Source: Desulfonema limicola (GTDB taxonomy: Bacteria > Desulfobacterota > Desulfobacteria > Desulfobacterales > DYRC01). From it: a stretch of 14,097 nucleotides of DNA. The position numbers were made by a program, and so were the translations under genes. The DNA lies in NCBI GenBank assembly GCA_020718925.1, contig DYRC01000002.1, positions 1 to 14,097 on the forward strand. Direction: 5' to 3'. A model generated the notes under the pieces. The model was given only the letters and a program-made list of their open reading frames with translations, had not been told where the DNA came from and ran no database searches. Each line of letters starts with the position of its first letter. Within the stretch, counting starts at the first letter, position 1. Of this stretch, positions 1-6,954 are shown piece after piece.

Positions 1-26
1 TTAATCCTGTGAATCCCGGTTCAGAC

Positions 27-55
27 AAAAAAAGGGCGGCAAAACCTCACCGCCC
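27..55 (-). terminator. Intrinsic terminator of the rnf cluster
   Basis: Read on the minus strand, a GGGCGG/CCGCCC stem (50-55 and 34-39) with a 10-nt loop is followed by seven T residues (27-33). It begins 32 bp past the rnfB stop codon. This is a textbook rho-independent terminator and marks the end of the leftward transcript. There is no comparable T-run on the other side, so it looks one-directional. Confidence 0.88.
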
Positions 56-87
56 CTCTTGTATCAAAAATTTTCAGATATAATCAA

Positions 88-2151
88 TTACGCCGCCTGC
101 ACATCCTTATTATAACAAACTCTGCAACAGGACAGACAGCGACCAGCCTCTCTCAAAGCCTCATCTTCCTGAAGCACCAGATCGGTCTCAATAAACGACT
201 GAATCCGCTCTTTAGCCGGCAATTCCGGCATTATTGCTCTTGGTGATTTCACCACGCCCGGAACATACTTGAAGATGGATTCGGGAATATGCTTTTTGAG
301 CAGAATCTTTTCCGGCGCTTTGACTTCCTGACCCGTCAGATACAGATGAATCGCACGCGCAGCACGTCTTCCGCCGCCGATAGCCTCAACAACCAATGAC
401 GCGCCGGTTGCCGCATCACCGCCGGTAAAAATATACGGAATGCTGGATTGCAGAATTTCAGGCTTGTTGTCAATCGTACTCCACCGCGTAATCTTCAGAT
501 TCTCCAGCTTTTTGCCGTCTTTGAATTTCACATCAGGTCTCTGACCGATAGCCGAAATAATCATATCCGCTTCCAGAAGCGTTTCAGAGCCTTCCTTGGG
601 AACAGGACGCCGCCGACCGCTCGCATCAGGTTCGCCCAATTCCATTGTCAGATATTCGAGATGCGTGGCTTTGCCGTTTTCACCCACAACTTTGGTCGGC
701 GCAGCCAGAAACTTGAAGTTGATGCCTTCATGTTCCGCAGCTTCGATTTCTACCATATTTGCAGGCATTTCTGCACGGGTACGGCGATACAGCAGGGTTA
801 CATTTTTGCATCCCAGACGCACCAGCGTTCTTACGCAGTCAATAGCTGTGTTCCCGCCGCCGACCACCACACATTTTTTGCCGATCTGAATGTTTTCGCC
901 ATTGGCAAAACGGGTGAGGAAATTGATGCCGGTAAAACAGCCTTCCATATCTTCGCCCGGAACACCCAGCGCGTAATCGCTCCACGCGCCCACGCCCAGA
1001 AATACCGCATTATATCCGGCAAAGGACAAATCGCCCATATCAAAATCCACGCCGAATCGCACATTGGTATGAACCTTGATGCCGAGATTGGTAATGCCTT
1101 CGATTTCCCAATCCAGCGTCTTTTTGGGCAGCCGATATTCGGGAATACCGTAGCGAATCATACCGCCGAGCTTGGGCATTCCTTCATAAATCGTAACCTC
1201 ATGCCCCAAACGCCGCAGGAAGTATGCACAACTGAGTCCCGCAGGACCTCCGCCGATAACTGCCACGCGCTTTCCGGTATCCGGAGCTACGGAAATCGGC
1301 AGACGTTTGCCGGAATTCATTTCAAAATCTGCGGCAAAGCGTTTCAACTGGTTAATGGAAACCGGCTCATCTTCAATACCGCGTCTGCAATAATTTTCGC
1401 AGGGATGCGGACATACGCGACCGCAGGACAGCAGCAGGGGATTTCTGAGGCGGATCGTATTGACCGCGCCTTCATAATCACCGTTTCTGATCTGAGCAAT
1501 GTATGTGGGAATATCAATTTCAGCCGGACAGGTCTGCTGACAAGGCGCCAGTGCTTCATCTTCCTGATTGAGATTCAGAAGCTTGTCAGACATGGTCTGG
1601 ACTTTGAGAATGCTTTTGGGACATGCCCGTTCACACGCGCCGCAGCCCACGCATTTTGCCTCATCCACCACCGGATAGCCATTGGGACCCAGATGAATCG
1701 CATCAAACGCACAGGACTTGACGCAATCGCCCATGCCCAGACATCCGATAGTGCATACCCGTTTGCCGCCGTAAAAATTGGCAAGTGCTTTACAGATGGT
1801 AATGCCCATGTAATAAAATTTGTCTTCAGCCCGCTCTCCGCCATCGCAGGTGTTCAACGAGCGTTTCGGTTCCGCAGTGCCTGCATCCAAACCCATGACC
1901 TCGGCAACTTTTGCAGCGCATTCCGCACCGCCGACAAGACATACATTTGCCGGAGCCTTTCCTTTGACTATCGCAGCCGCAGCCGCCGAACATCCCGTAA
2001 ATCCGCATCCGCCGCAGTTTGCGCCTGAAAGGCAGTTTTCCACCTCGCCGATCCGGGGGTCTTCATACACATAAAAAATCTTTGAAGCAAAGCTGAGAAT
2101 CGCGCCGCAGAGCAGCCCCAGTCCCAGCATAAAAAATACGGCTACTGTCAC
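88..2151 (-). CDS. rnfB: RnfB fused to a GltD/NfnB-type NAD(P)H oxidoreductase
   Basis: This 687-residue protein is far longer than ordinary RnfB. Seen: an N-terminal membrane anchor (residues 4-24); the RnfB Fe-S domain with C46, C49, C54 and C71 (motif ANCGGCGFTGC); two ferredoxin-like 4Fe-4S motifs (C133/137/143/147 and C167/170/173/177). A second module follows, typical of the glutamate synthase small-subunit family: Cys motifs C204/C208 and C243/247/251/255 (CGRVCPHPCENYC), an FAD Rossmann motif GGGPAG (300-305), an NAD(P) motif GGGNTA (431-436) with the downstream YRRTR arginines typical of NADPH users, and the FAD-closing TGGDAATG (576-583). It ends in a short Cys cluster CLSCCRVC (672-679), perhaps the remnant of another ferredoxin domain. 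The start is supported by GGAG 4 nt upstream of ATG. Known: RnfB takes electrons from or gives them to ferredoxin at the cytoplasmic face. Inference: the fused module adds NADPH chemistry to the complex. Last gene of the rnf cluster. Confidence 0.93.
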   Translation of the reverse strand: MTVAVFFMLGLGLLCGAILSFASKIFYVYEDPRIGEVENCLSGANCGGCGFTGCSAAAAAIVKGKAPANVCLVGGAECAAKVAEVMGLDAGTAEPKRSLNTCDGGERAEDKFYYMGITICKALANFYGGKRVCTIGCLGMGDCVKSCAFDAIHLGPNGYPVVDEAKCVGCGACERACPKSILKVQTMSDKLLNLNQEDEALAPCQQTCPAEIDIPTYIAQIRNGDYEGAVNTIRLRNPLLLSCGRVCPHPCENYCRRGIEDEPVSINQLKRFAADFEMNSGKRLPISVAPDTGKRVAVIGGGPAGLSCAYFLRRLGHEVTIYEGMPKLGGMIRYGIPEYRLPKKTLDWEIEGITNLGIKVHTNVRFGVDFDMGDLSFAGYNAVFLGVGAWSDYALGVPGEDMEGCFTGINFLTRFANGENIQIGKKCVVVGGGNTAIDCVRTLVRLGCKNVTLLYRRTRAEMPANMVEIEAAEHEGINFKFLAAPTKVVGENGKATHLEYLTMELGEPDASGRRRPVPKEGSETLLEADMIISAIGQRPDVKFKDGKKLENLKITRWSTIDNKPEILQSSIPYIFTGGDAATGASLVVEAIGGGRRAARAIHLYLTGQEVKAPEKILLKKHIPESIFKYVPGVVKSPRAIMPELPAKERIQSFIETDLVLQEDEALREAGRCLSCCRVCYNKDVQAA

Positions 2152-2163
2152 ATCAGTCTCCTA

Positions 2164-2225
2164 TTATGTGTTATGTGTTAAGATGACGTTGCACTTAACA
2201 CTTTCCACTTAACACTTTCCACTTA
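2164..2225. repeat. Palindromic short tandem repeat array between rnfA and rnfB
   Basis: The heptamer TTATGTG occurs twice (2164-2177). The 14-mer ACTTAACACTTTCC occurs twice in tandem (2193-2220), followed by a partial third copy (2221-2225). GTGTTAAG (2175-2182) and CTTAACAC (2194-2201) form a perfect 8-bp inverted repeat with an 11-nt loop. The array fills almost all of the 76-bp gap between the rnfA stop and the rnfB start, so it would sit in the mRNA just upstream of the rnfB ribosome binding site. Confidence 0.85.
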
Positions 2226-2227
2226 TT

Positions 2228-2803
2228 TTACACCATGCCTTTGAATGCAAAGAAAGCCAGAGAAAGCATTCCGGCAGTTACCAGTCCGATAGATGTGTCC
2301 TGAAGCGGTTTGGGAACTCTTGCCAGCAGAATGCGCTCCCGGACTCCGGCAAACAGAATCAGTGCAAATCCGAAGCCTGCCGCATACGCAAACGAGGAAA
2401 CCAGCGACTGCATGAAGGTATATTCTTCATTGATATTGATGAGACATACGCCCATGACCGCGCAATTTGTGGTAATGAGCGGCAGAAAGATGCCGAGTCC
2501 CGCATACAGCGCAGGCATACTCTTTTTAAGAAACATCTCAACAAACTGCACCAGCGAAGCAATAACCAGAATAAAGGAAATGGTTCTTAAATATTCAAGA
2601 CCGAATCTTTTAAGAATATAGGCTTCCACAAGCCATGTAATGACTCCGGCGAGAACCAGAACAAAGATAACCGCCATTGCCATACCTACGGCTGTTTCCA
2701 TCTTTTTCGATGTGCCGAGAAAGGGGCAGTTTCCGAGATACTGAGACAGCAGAATGTTTTTGACCAGAATACAACTGATCGCAAGAACAATATAATCACC
2801 CAT
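2228..2803 (-). CDS. rnfA: RnfA, membrane subunit of the Rnf complex
   Basis: This 191-residue, very hydrophobic protein has about six membrane segments, the usual size for RnfA. The two family cysteines are present: C26 in the motif YLGNCPFLG and C114 in PLITTNCAVMG. Known for the family: RnfA and RnfE are inverted-topology homologues whose cysteines hold a membrane-embedded 2Fe-2S cluster passing electrons between the cytoplasmic and outer sides. The start ATG has GGAGG 8 nt upstream, which overlaps the end of rnfE, so the two are translated from one message. The gap to rnfB downstream is filled by a palindromic repeat array. Nothing in this subunit looks degenerate, unlike RnfC and RnfD of the same cluster. 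Confidence 0.95.
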   Translation of the reverse strand: MGDYIVLAISCILVKNILLSQYLGNCPFLGTSKKMETAVGMAMAVIFVLVLAGVITWLVEAYILKRFGLEYLRTISFILVIASLVQFVEMFLKKSMPALYAGLGIFLPLITTNCAVMGVCLININEEYTFMQSLVSSFAYAAGFGFALILFAGVRERILLARVPKPLQDTSIGLVTAGMLSLAFFAFKGMV

Positions 2804-2816
2804 GAATCATGCCTCC

Positions 2817-3410
2817 TTATTTCTTCCCGCAAAGGTTCATCAGGCACAGCATCAGCCCTAATGCCACAAACGCGCCAGGAGCTTCGACCAGAAAGGAAAA
2901 CGGCTCAAAGCCCGCGCCGAATATCGGCTTTCCAAGCAGAGTACCGCTGCCCAGAACTTCTCTGACCGCGCCCAAAGACGCCAGCGATATGGTAAATCCC
3001 ACGCCCATTCCCAAGCCGTCTGCAATAGATGCCATAATTCCGTTTTTATAAGCAAATGCTTCGGCTCGTCCCAGCACGATACAGTTCACCACGATCAGGG
3101 GAATAAAAATTCCCAGCGTGAGAAAGAGCGGATAGGTAAATGCCTGCATAACCAATTCTACGACCGTAACAAAGGTTGCAATGATGATAATGAACGCCGC
3201 GATTCTGACTTTGGGCGGAATCACTTTTCTCATCATGGAGACCAGTATATTCGAGCAGACCAGCACAAAGGTCGTGGCAAGCCCCATGCCTATGCCGTTT
3301 TCCACCGATTTGGTAACAGCCAGAGTGGGACACAGCCCCAGCACCAGCCGAAACGGCGGAATTTCATTCCACAACCCTTTGACAAACTCCTGCGTTACAG
3401 ATTTTGCCAT
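2817..3410 (-). CDS. rnfE: RnfE, membrane subunit of the Rnf complex
   Basis: This 197-residue, six-segment membrane protein is the partner of RnfA. The cluster-binding cysteines are C27 (LVLGLCPTLAV) and C110 (PLIVVNCIVLG), followed by the usual GRAEAFA. The start at 3410 (MAKSVTQEF) is chosen because GGAG lies 7 nt upstream and the family alignment begins there. The frame stays open to an ATG at 3488, but those 26 extra residues are just the translated repeat array and are unlikely to be made. The stop overlaps the rnfA ribosome binding site. The subunit looks fully conventional. Confidence 0.94.
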   Translation of the reverse strand: MAKSVTQEFVKGLWNEIPPFRLVLGLCPTLAVTKSVENGIGMGLATTFVLVCSNILVSMMRKVIPPKVRIAAFIIIIATFVTVVELVMQAFTYPLFLTLGIFIPLIVVNCIVLGRAEAFAYKNGIMASIADGLGMGVGFTISLASLGAVREVLGSGTLLGKPIFGAGFEPFSFLVEAPGAFVALGLMLCLMNLCGKK

Positions 3411-3416
3411 CGTTAT

Positions 3417-3420
3417 CTCC
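3417..3420 (-). promoter_or_regulatory. Ribosome binding site deciding the rnfE start
   Basis: GGAG on the minus strand, 6-7 nt before ATG at 3410. It favours this start over the in-frame ATG at 3488, which would translate the repeat array. Confidence 0.75.
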
Positions 3421-3426
3421 TTATTT

Positions 3427-3490
3427 GAAGTGAGAAGTGAGAAGTGAGAAGTGATAAATTTCTCATTTCTCATTTTTTCATTTCTCACTT
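3427..3490. repeat. Heptad palindromic repeat array between rnfG and rnfE
   Basis: Four perfect tandem copies of GAAGTGA (3427-3454) are followed, after a short AT spacer, by the complementary-type heptads TTCTCAT x2 (3460-3473) and TTTCTCACTT (3481-3490). AAGTGAGAA and TTCTCACTT pair, so the array can fold into a long imperfect hairpin in RNA or DNA. It overlaps the rnfG stop codon (3489-3491) and ends just before the rnfE ribosome binding site. It has the same architecture (short direct repeats facing their own complement) as the array between rnfA and rnfB, but a different sequence. Confidence 0.88.
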
Positions 3491-4082
3491 ATTTAATAAA
3501 TGCCTTCATTTGTTCTTCGATTTGGGGTTTAAGCCGTTTGTAAACTTCAGACGCTTCGGTGGCAGCCGCGCAGATTGCTCTGGAGGTAATGGTCGCGCCG
3601 CCGATAGCATTGATCTTTCCGCCGTCATTGGTTACTTTGATCGGCTCTTCTGTGGAAGATCCCTTAAACTGATTTACATATTTCGGGTCGTCCTTGGCTT
3701 TCGCACCCATACCCGGGGTTTCACTGTGGGTTGTAACGCCCACGCCGATCATCTTGCCATCGTCCATGCTCACGCCGACCATCAAGCCGACATCGCCGCC
3801 GTAGCCTTTTCCGAAGGTTTCAAATGCCACTGCCGGTGATTTTGCATCAAAAATGCCGACAAAGAAGTTGCGTTCCACATCGCCGTCTTTGATTTTGAAG
3901 CGGGATGCAATCGGATCATTTGACGCGCCCTGAAAAATGGCGCGAATCGCAGGACCCTTGACAAACTGAAGCTGCTGAAGTTCGATTTTATCTTTGGTCT
4001 GATCCCGGATTGCCGCAAGCAAACCACCCGAAAACGCGCTCAATACCGTCAGAACAACGACCATTTTTATCATATCACCCAT
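3489..4082 (-). CDS. rnfG: RnfG, FMN-binding Rnf subunit
   Basis: This 197-residue protein has one N-terminal membrane segment (about residues 7-25) followed by an FMN-binding domain. Seen: the HSETPGMG motif (119-126) and GGATITS (161-167), corresponding to the family flavinylation motif SGATxT, with T166 as the expected FMN-carrying residue; the first Ser is Gly here. Known: the flavin domain lies on the outer side of the membrane and receives electrons on the way to or from cytochrome or RnfC partners. Two starts are possible: ATG at 4082, two bases after the rnfD stop, or TTG at 4088 overlapping that stop. A GGCGG sequence sits about 8 nt before the ATG, so I prefer 4082. An ApbE flavin transferase would be needed but is not in the window. 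Confidence 0.92.
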   Translation of the reverse strand: MGDMIKMVVVLTVLSAFSGGLLAAIRDQTKDKIELQQLQFVKGPAIRAIFQGASNDPIASRFKIKDGDVERNFFVGIFDAKSPAVAFETFGKGYGGDVGLMVGVSMDDGKMIGVGVTTHSETPGMGAKAKDDPKYVNQFKGSSTEEPIKVTNDGGKINAIGGATITSRAICAAATEASEVYKRLKPQIEEQMKAFIK

Positions 4083-4084
4083 AA

Positions 4085-5068
4085 TCAAACCGCCTTTCCG
4101 ATAGCTTTGGGTCGTATTTTATCCAAAAGCGGGTTAGCAACATTCATAATCAGCACCGCGTATATTATGCCATCCGCATAAGCACCGATATTGCGAATCA
4201 GCACCGTCATCATGCCCATGCCCGCCCCATACAGCAGCATGGGAATAAAATTGACCGGAGATGATGAATCCTCAGTGGCAATAAAAAATGCGGCAAGCAG
4301 TGTATAGCCGGTCAGCAGGTGAAACATAGGACAGGCATAACGCGTGGGATCAGAAGCCTGAAACAGCAATGCGGTCAGGATTACGCCGACAATAAATGAC
4401 AGGGAAATTTCCCAGCGGATAAAGCCTCTGATAATCAGATAGATACCGCCGACAATAATGCCCAGCCCGAATACCGCGCCGATGCCGCCGACCTGTTTGC
4501 CCATAAGCAGATCCATGATTTTAAATGAATTTACCACGTCGGCAACATTGAAGATTTCAGGATTTTTGGACGCGTGTTTAACCAATTGAAGCGGATAAAC
4601 TGCCGTAAAGCCGAAATCATAATTGACCAGAGCAGCGTCAAAATCCATGAATTTTCCCCATGAGAGGGAGAGAATGGCAAGCCCGACAATTGCCGGGTTA
4701 AACGGGTTTGCACCGATCCCGCCATAGACCTGTTTTCCGATAACAATTGCCACAAATGTTCCGACAATGACCAGCCACCAGGGGGCAGTGGCAGGCAGCA
4801 TCATGCCGAGAACCATGCCGACCACCGCCGCGCTGCCGTCTCCGATGGAATCCGGTCGTTTTGCGGCTCTGTTGAATGCCAGTTCCCAAAGCATTGCCGA
4901 AGAAATTGCCAGAGAAATCACGCCGATTGCGGCAGAGCCATACTGCATAATTCCGAATATAATGGCAGGCAGTGCAGCCAGCATGATGTGATAGTTTCTC
5001 TCACCGATACAACTGCCGTTATGCCAGAACGGCGCGTGAGATACGATAAGTTTCTTGTCAACAAACAT
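4085..5068 (-). CDS. rnfD: RnfD, membrane subunit of the Rnf complex, FMN site altered
   Basis: This 327-residue multi-span membrane protein has the RnfD/NqrB hallmarks: GERNYHIML (22-30), GDGSAAVVG (76-84), GKQVYGGIGANPFNPA (111-126) and C-terminal NFIPMLLYGAGMG. GGAGG lies 7 nt before the ATG, and the start is 2 bp past the rnfC stop, implying translational coupling. Odd point: where family members carry the covalent-FMN motif (S/T)GATPL, this protein reads T-A-V-Y-P-L (155-160), preceded by D151. The flavin-bearing Thr is replaced by Tyr158. Everything around it aligns without gaps, so a sequencing error is unlikely. Inference: this RnfD may lack covalent FMN or bind it differently. Confidence 0.92.
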   Translation of the reverse strand: MFVDKKLIVSHAPFWHNGSCIGERNYHIMLAALPAIIFGIMQYGSAAIGVISLAISSAMLWELAFNRAAKRPDSIGDGSAAVVGMVLGMMLPATAPWWLVIVGTFVAIVIGKQVYGGIGANPFNPAIVGLAILSLSWGKFMDFDAALVNYDFGFTAVYPLQLVKHASKNPEIFNVADVVNSFKIMDLLMGKQVGGIGAVFGLGIIVGGIYLIIRGFIRWEISLSFIVGVILTALLFQASDPTRYACPMFHLLTGYTLLAAFFIATEDSSSPVNFIPMLLYGAGMGMMTVLIRNIGAYADGIIYAVLIMNVANPLLDKIRPKAIGKAV

Positions 5069-5070
5069 CT

Positions 5071-6360
5071 TTAAGCCTCCTCTGCCGCTGCAGGAATCCG
5101 GCTCAGTTCATACTTTGCCAGCCTGATATATTGGAAAATCGGCATCTTTGAGACGCACACAAAACTGCACAGCCCGCATTCGATACAGCAATGCAGATCA
5201 TACATATCGGCGGCTTCTTCGTATTGCCCGGCTTCCAGAAACCGCACCAGCATATTGACCGGTATGTTCATCGGGCAAATCCGTACACATTCGCCGCAGT
5301 TGATACAGGGATAATCTGATACCAGCGACACATCCTCGCTGCCCTGAACCATGATCGCGTCCGTATCCGGCGTTACCGGATGCTCTTCGGTATAAACTGA
5401 AACGCCGGTCATGGGTCCGCCGATGATAATGCGGTCTTTTTCAGATACCGTTACGCCGCAAGCTGTGAAAATATCCGCGATGGGCGTTCCGATTCTGGCT
5501 TCTACCATGACTCTGCTCAAATCTTTTCGGATGAGCGTTAAGGTTTTTGTAACGGGAATTCTGCCGTCTGTGAATGCCGCGCCGATAGACGCCACCGCTT
5601 CCGCACTGAAAAAGCAGACGCCCATGTCTCCCGGACCTTTTCCGGCAGGAACCGGCTGTCCCATCACATTTTTCATCATCACGAGCGGCAAAGCAGACGG
5701 ATATTCGCTGCCGATTTCTCTGAGTTCCGCGCCGCTTGCCCCGCCGATAGCTCCCGCATCTTTGACCAATGCTTTGGGCAGAGCCACGATTACGGTTGAG
5801 GCATGGGTGATCTTTTTGAGAATGCTCACACCTTTGGTGATAATGTCGGATTTGGATGCGGCAATATAGCCGTTGGTTTCCACCAGAATATCACTGTCTG
5901 TGCCGCAGACCACAATGGTCTTGATCTTTTTCTCAGGATCAGAAAAACATCCGAAGCAGGGAGAACCGGCAGCTCCTGTCAGAAAATTCCTTGCCGTATC
6001 CAAAGACGGGGCAGCGCAGACCGCCTTGAACGATTCATCAAATTCTTCCGTATCGGCTGTATCTATCGTAACCATCGCGCAGGACTGCCCGAAATTGCCC
6101 AGATAGGAAGAAATCAGGGATACGGTTCCGGTTACGGGAGAGACAGCATACTCATCGCTGTTCTTATACAGACAAAGCTTCTGCCCGGTCTTTACCTTCT
6201 CTCCGATCTTCAGCAAGACCGCATCTTTTTGAGAGTATGCACCTTTGAAAAACAGCGAGGCTTTTTTGGGAATCGCTATTTTTTCAGGTTTTGTCATCAA
6301 GCCTGTCAGTGACTGATATTCAAGCACGGGCTTGGTCAAACCTATAAACGATTTTTTCAT
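5071..6360 (-). CDS. rnfC: RnfC, Fe-S subunit with degenerate NADH/FMN signatures
   Basis: This 429-residue protein has RnfC layout: a barrel-sandwich segment (about 40-100, with GEKVKTGQ and SPVTGTV), a NuoF-like middle, a SLBB-like part (RIGTPIADIF, GGPMTG at 314-319), and two 4Fe-4S motifs, C352/355/358/362 and C392/395/398/402. In NADH-oxidising RnfC the middle carries GxGGAGFPT, then NGAECEPYLT, then YPxGxEKQL. Here the corresponding stretches read LTGAAGSPC (127-135), CGTDSDILVET (152-162) and EYPSALPLVMMK (219-230), so the nucleotide and flavin signatures are not recognisable. NqrA, a RnfC relative, is a known case of such loss. The N-terminus also lacks the usual GGIHP motif. GGAGGTGA lies 8 nt before the ATG. 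Identity as RnfC is secure from context and Fe-S ends; its chemistry is uncertain. Confidence 0.9.
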   Translation of the reverse strand: MKKSFIGLTKPVLEYQSLTGLMTKPEKIAIPKKASLFFKGAYSQKDAVLLKIGEKVKTGQKLCLYKNSDEYAVSPVTGTVSLISSYLGNFGQSCAMVTIDTADTEEFDESFKAVCAAPSLDTARNFLTGAAGSPCFGCFSDPEKKIKTIVVCGTDSDILVETNGYIAASKSDIITKGVSILKKITHASTVIVALPKALVKDAGAIGGASGAELREIGSEYPSALPLVMMKNVMGQPVPAGKGPGDMGVCFFSAEAVASIGAAFTDGRIPVTKTLTLIRKDLSRVMVEARIGTPIADIFTACGVTVSEKDRIIIGGPMTGVSVYTEEHPVTPDTDAIMVQGSEDVSLVSDYPCINCGECVRICPMNIPVNMLVRFLEAGQYEEAADMYDLHCCIECGLCSFVCVSKMPIFQYIRLAKYELSRIPAAAEEA

Positions 6361-6376
6361 CTTATGCTCACCTCCG

Positions 6377-6811
6377 TTACATCACATGACATGCGGCGCA
6401 TTTTTCAGGACCGGAGCCTTGTTGTTTATGGCATCCGATACACTGTTCATGGAAGGCGTCCGTCTTTTTCTTTAGATCCTGAGCCGAAACCTCATTTTCG
6501 CCGTGGCATTCTGAACAGTTTTTCTGTTGAAACGCCACATTGTCGTCTTTGGCATGACATGCCGCGCAGGCACGATTGTCGCCTTGTCCCTCTTTGGGAT
6601 GGTGGTGACAGTCTTTGCAGGCGATGCCATAGCCTGACTGGTCCGCATGCGTCTTGTGAGTGAATACCACTTTTCCGGCAGCACCTGTGAATACAAGCCG
6701 TACAGGCTGTTCAGGCGGTTTTGCGGAAAAAGCAGTGAAACTGATAACACCCACAACCAACAAGACAATTGCGATGCCGTAAGCCAGTTGCAGTTCCTTC
6801 TTTGAAGTCAT
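6377..6811 (-). CDS. Membrane-anchored pentaheme c-type cytochrome, Rnf-associated
   Basis: This 144-residue protein has an uncleaved-looking signal anchor (residues 9-29, hydrophobic, no clear cleavage site) and five CXXCH haem motifs: H69, H86, H103, H128 and H142 are the proximal ligands. Exactly five further histidines, H52, H55, H70, H71 and H121, could serve as distal ligands. The pattern FTHKTH...CKDCHHH resembles class III (c3/c7) cytochromes, although those usually have three or four haems in this length. It lies 16 bp upstream of rnfC and shares its strand, so it is probably the first gene of the cluster and a periplasmic electron carrier docking on RnfG/RnfD. Cytochromes in this position are known for Rnf clusters of sulfate reducers and, by analogy, Methanosarcina. 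The ATG is preceded by AAAGGAA and GAGGAG. Confidence 0.9.
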   Translation of the reverse strand: MTSKKELQLAYGIAIVLLVVGVISFTAFSAKPPEQPVRLVFTGAAGKVVFTHKTHADQSGYGIACKDCHHHPKEGQGDNRACAACHAKDDNVAFQQKNCSECHGENEVSAQDLKKKTDAFHEQCIGCHKQQGSGPEKCAACHVM

Positions 6812-6954
6812 CTCCTCTTCATTCCTTTCAAAGTTTGGTTTTCATAGGCGCAAATATATAAAATACGGGTACGCCCTACCATAATGTGATAAAGCTTTCA
6901 AGTGATTTTTTACATTTTGACGCTATCAGAAGATTCAGACAGGCTTTTCAGGGA
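6812..6954. other. Intergenic gap expected to hold the rnf cluster promoter
   Basis: This 143-bp AT-rich gap lies between the gpsA stop and the cytochrome start, both on the minus strand. A promoter for the cytochrome-rnf unit is expected here. I see a TTGAAA (6896-6901, minus strand) and a TATATA-rich run (about 6853-6863), but they are not spaced as a sigma-70 pair, and I find no sigma-54 signature or terminator hairpin for gpsA. No promoter is claimed. Confidence 0.3.

Noticed and set aside
448..2028. A 526-codon open frame on the plus strand opposite rnfB
   Set aside because: It is antisense to a clearly conserved protein, shows no recognisable domain, and is explained by codon bias of the true gene on the minus strand.
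3411..3488. N-terminal extension of rnfE from the ATG at 3488
   Set aside because: The extra 26 residues are the translated heptad array, and a good ribosome binding site precedes the ATG at 3410.
2164..3490. A CRISPR array, considered because of the direct repeats
   Set aside because: Repeat units are 7 or 14 bp without spacers of regular size, and no cas gene is present.
6812..6954. A sigma-70 or sigma-54 promoter for the rnf unit
   Set aside because: TTGAAA and AT-rich hexamers exist but are not correctly spaced, and no GG-N10-GC pair was found, so only an intergenic entry is given.
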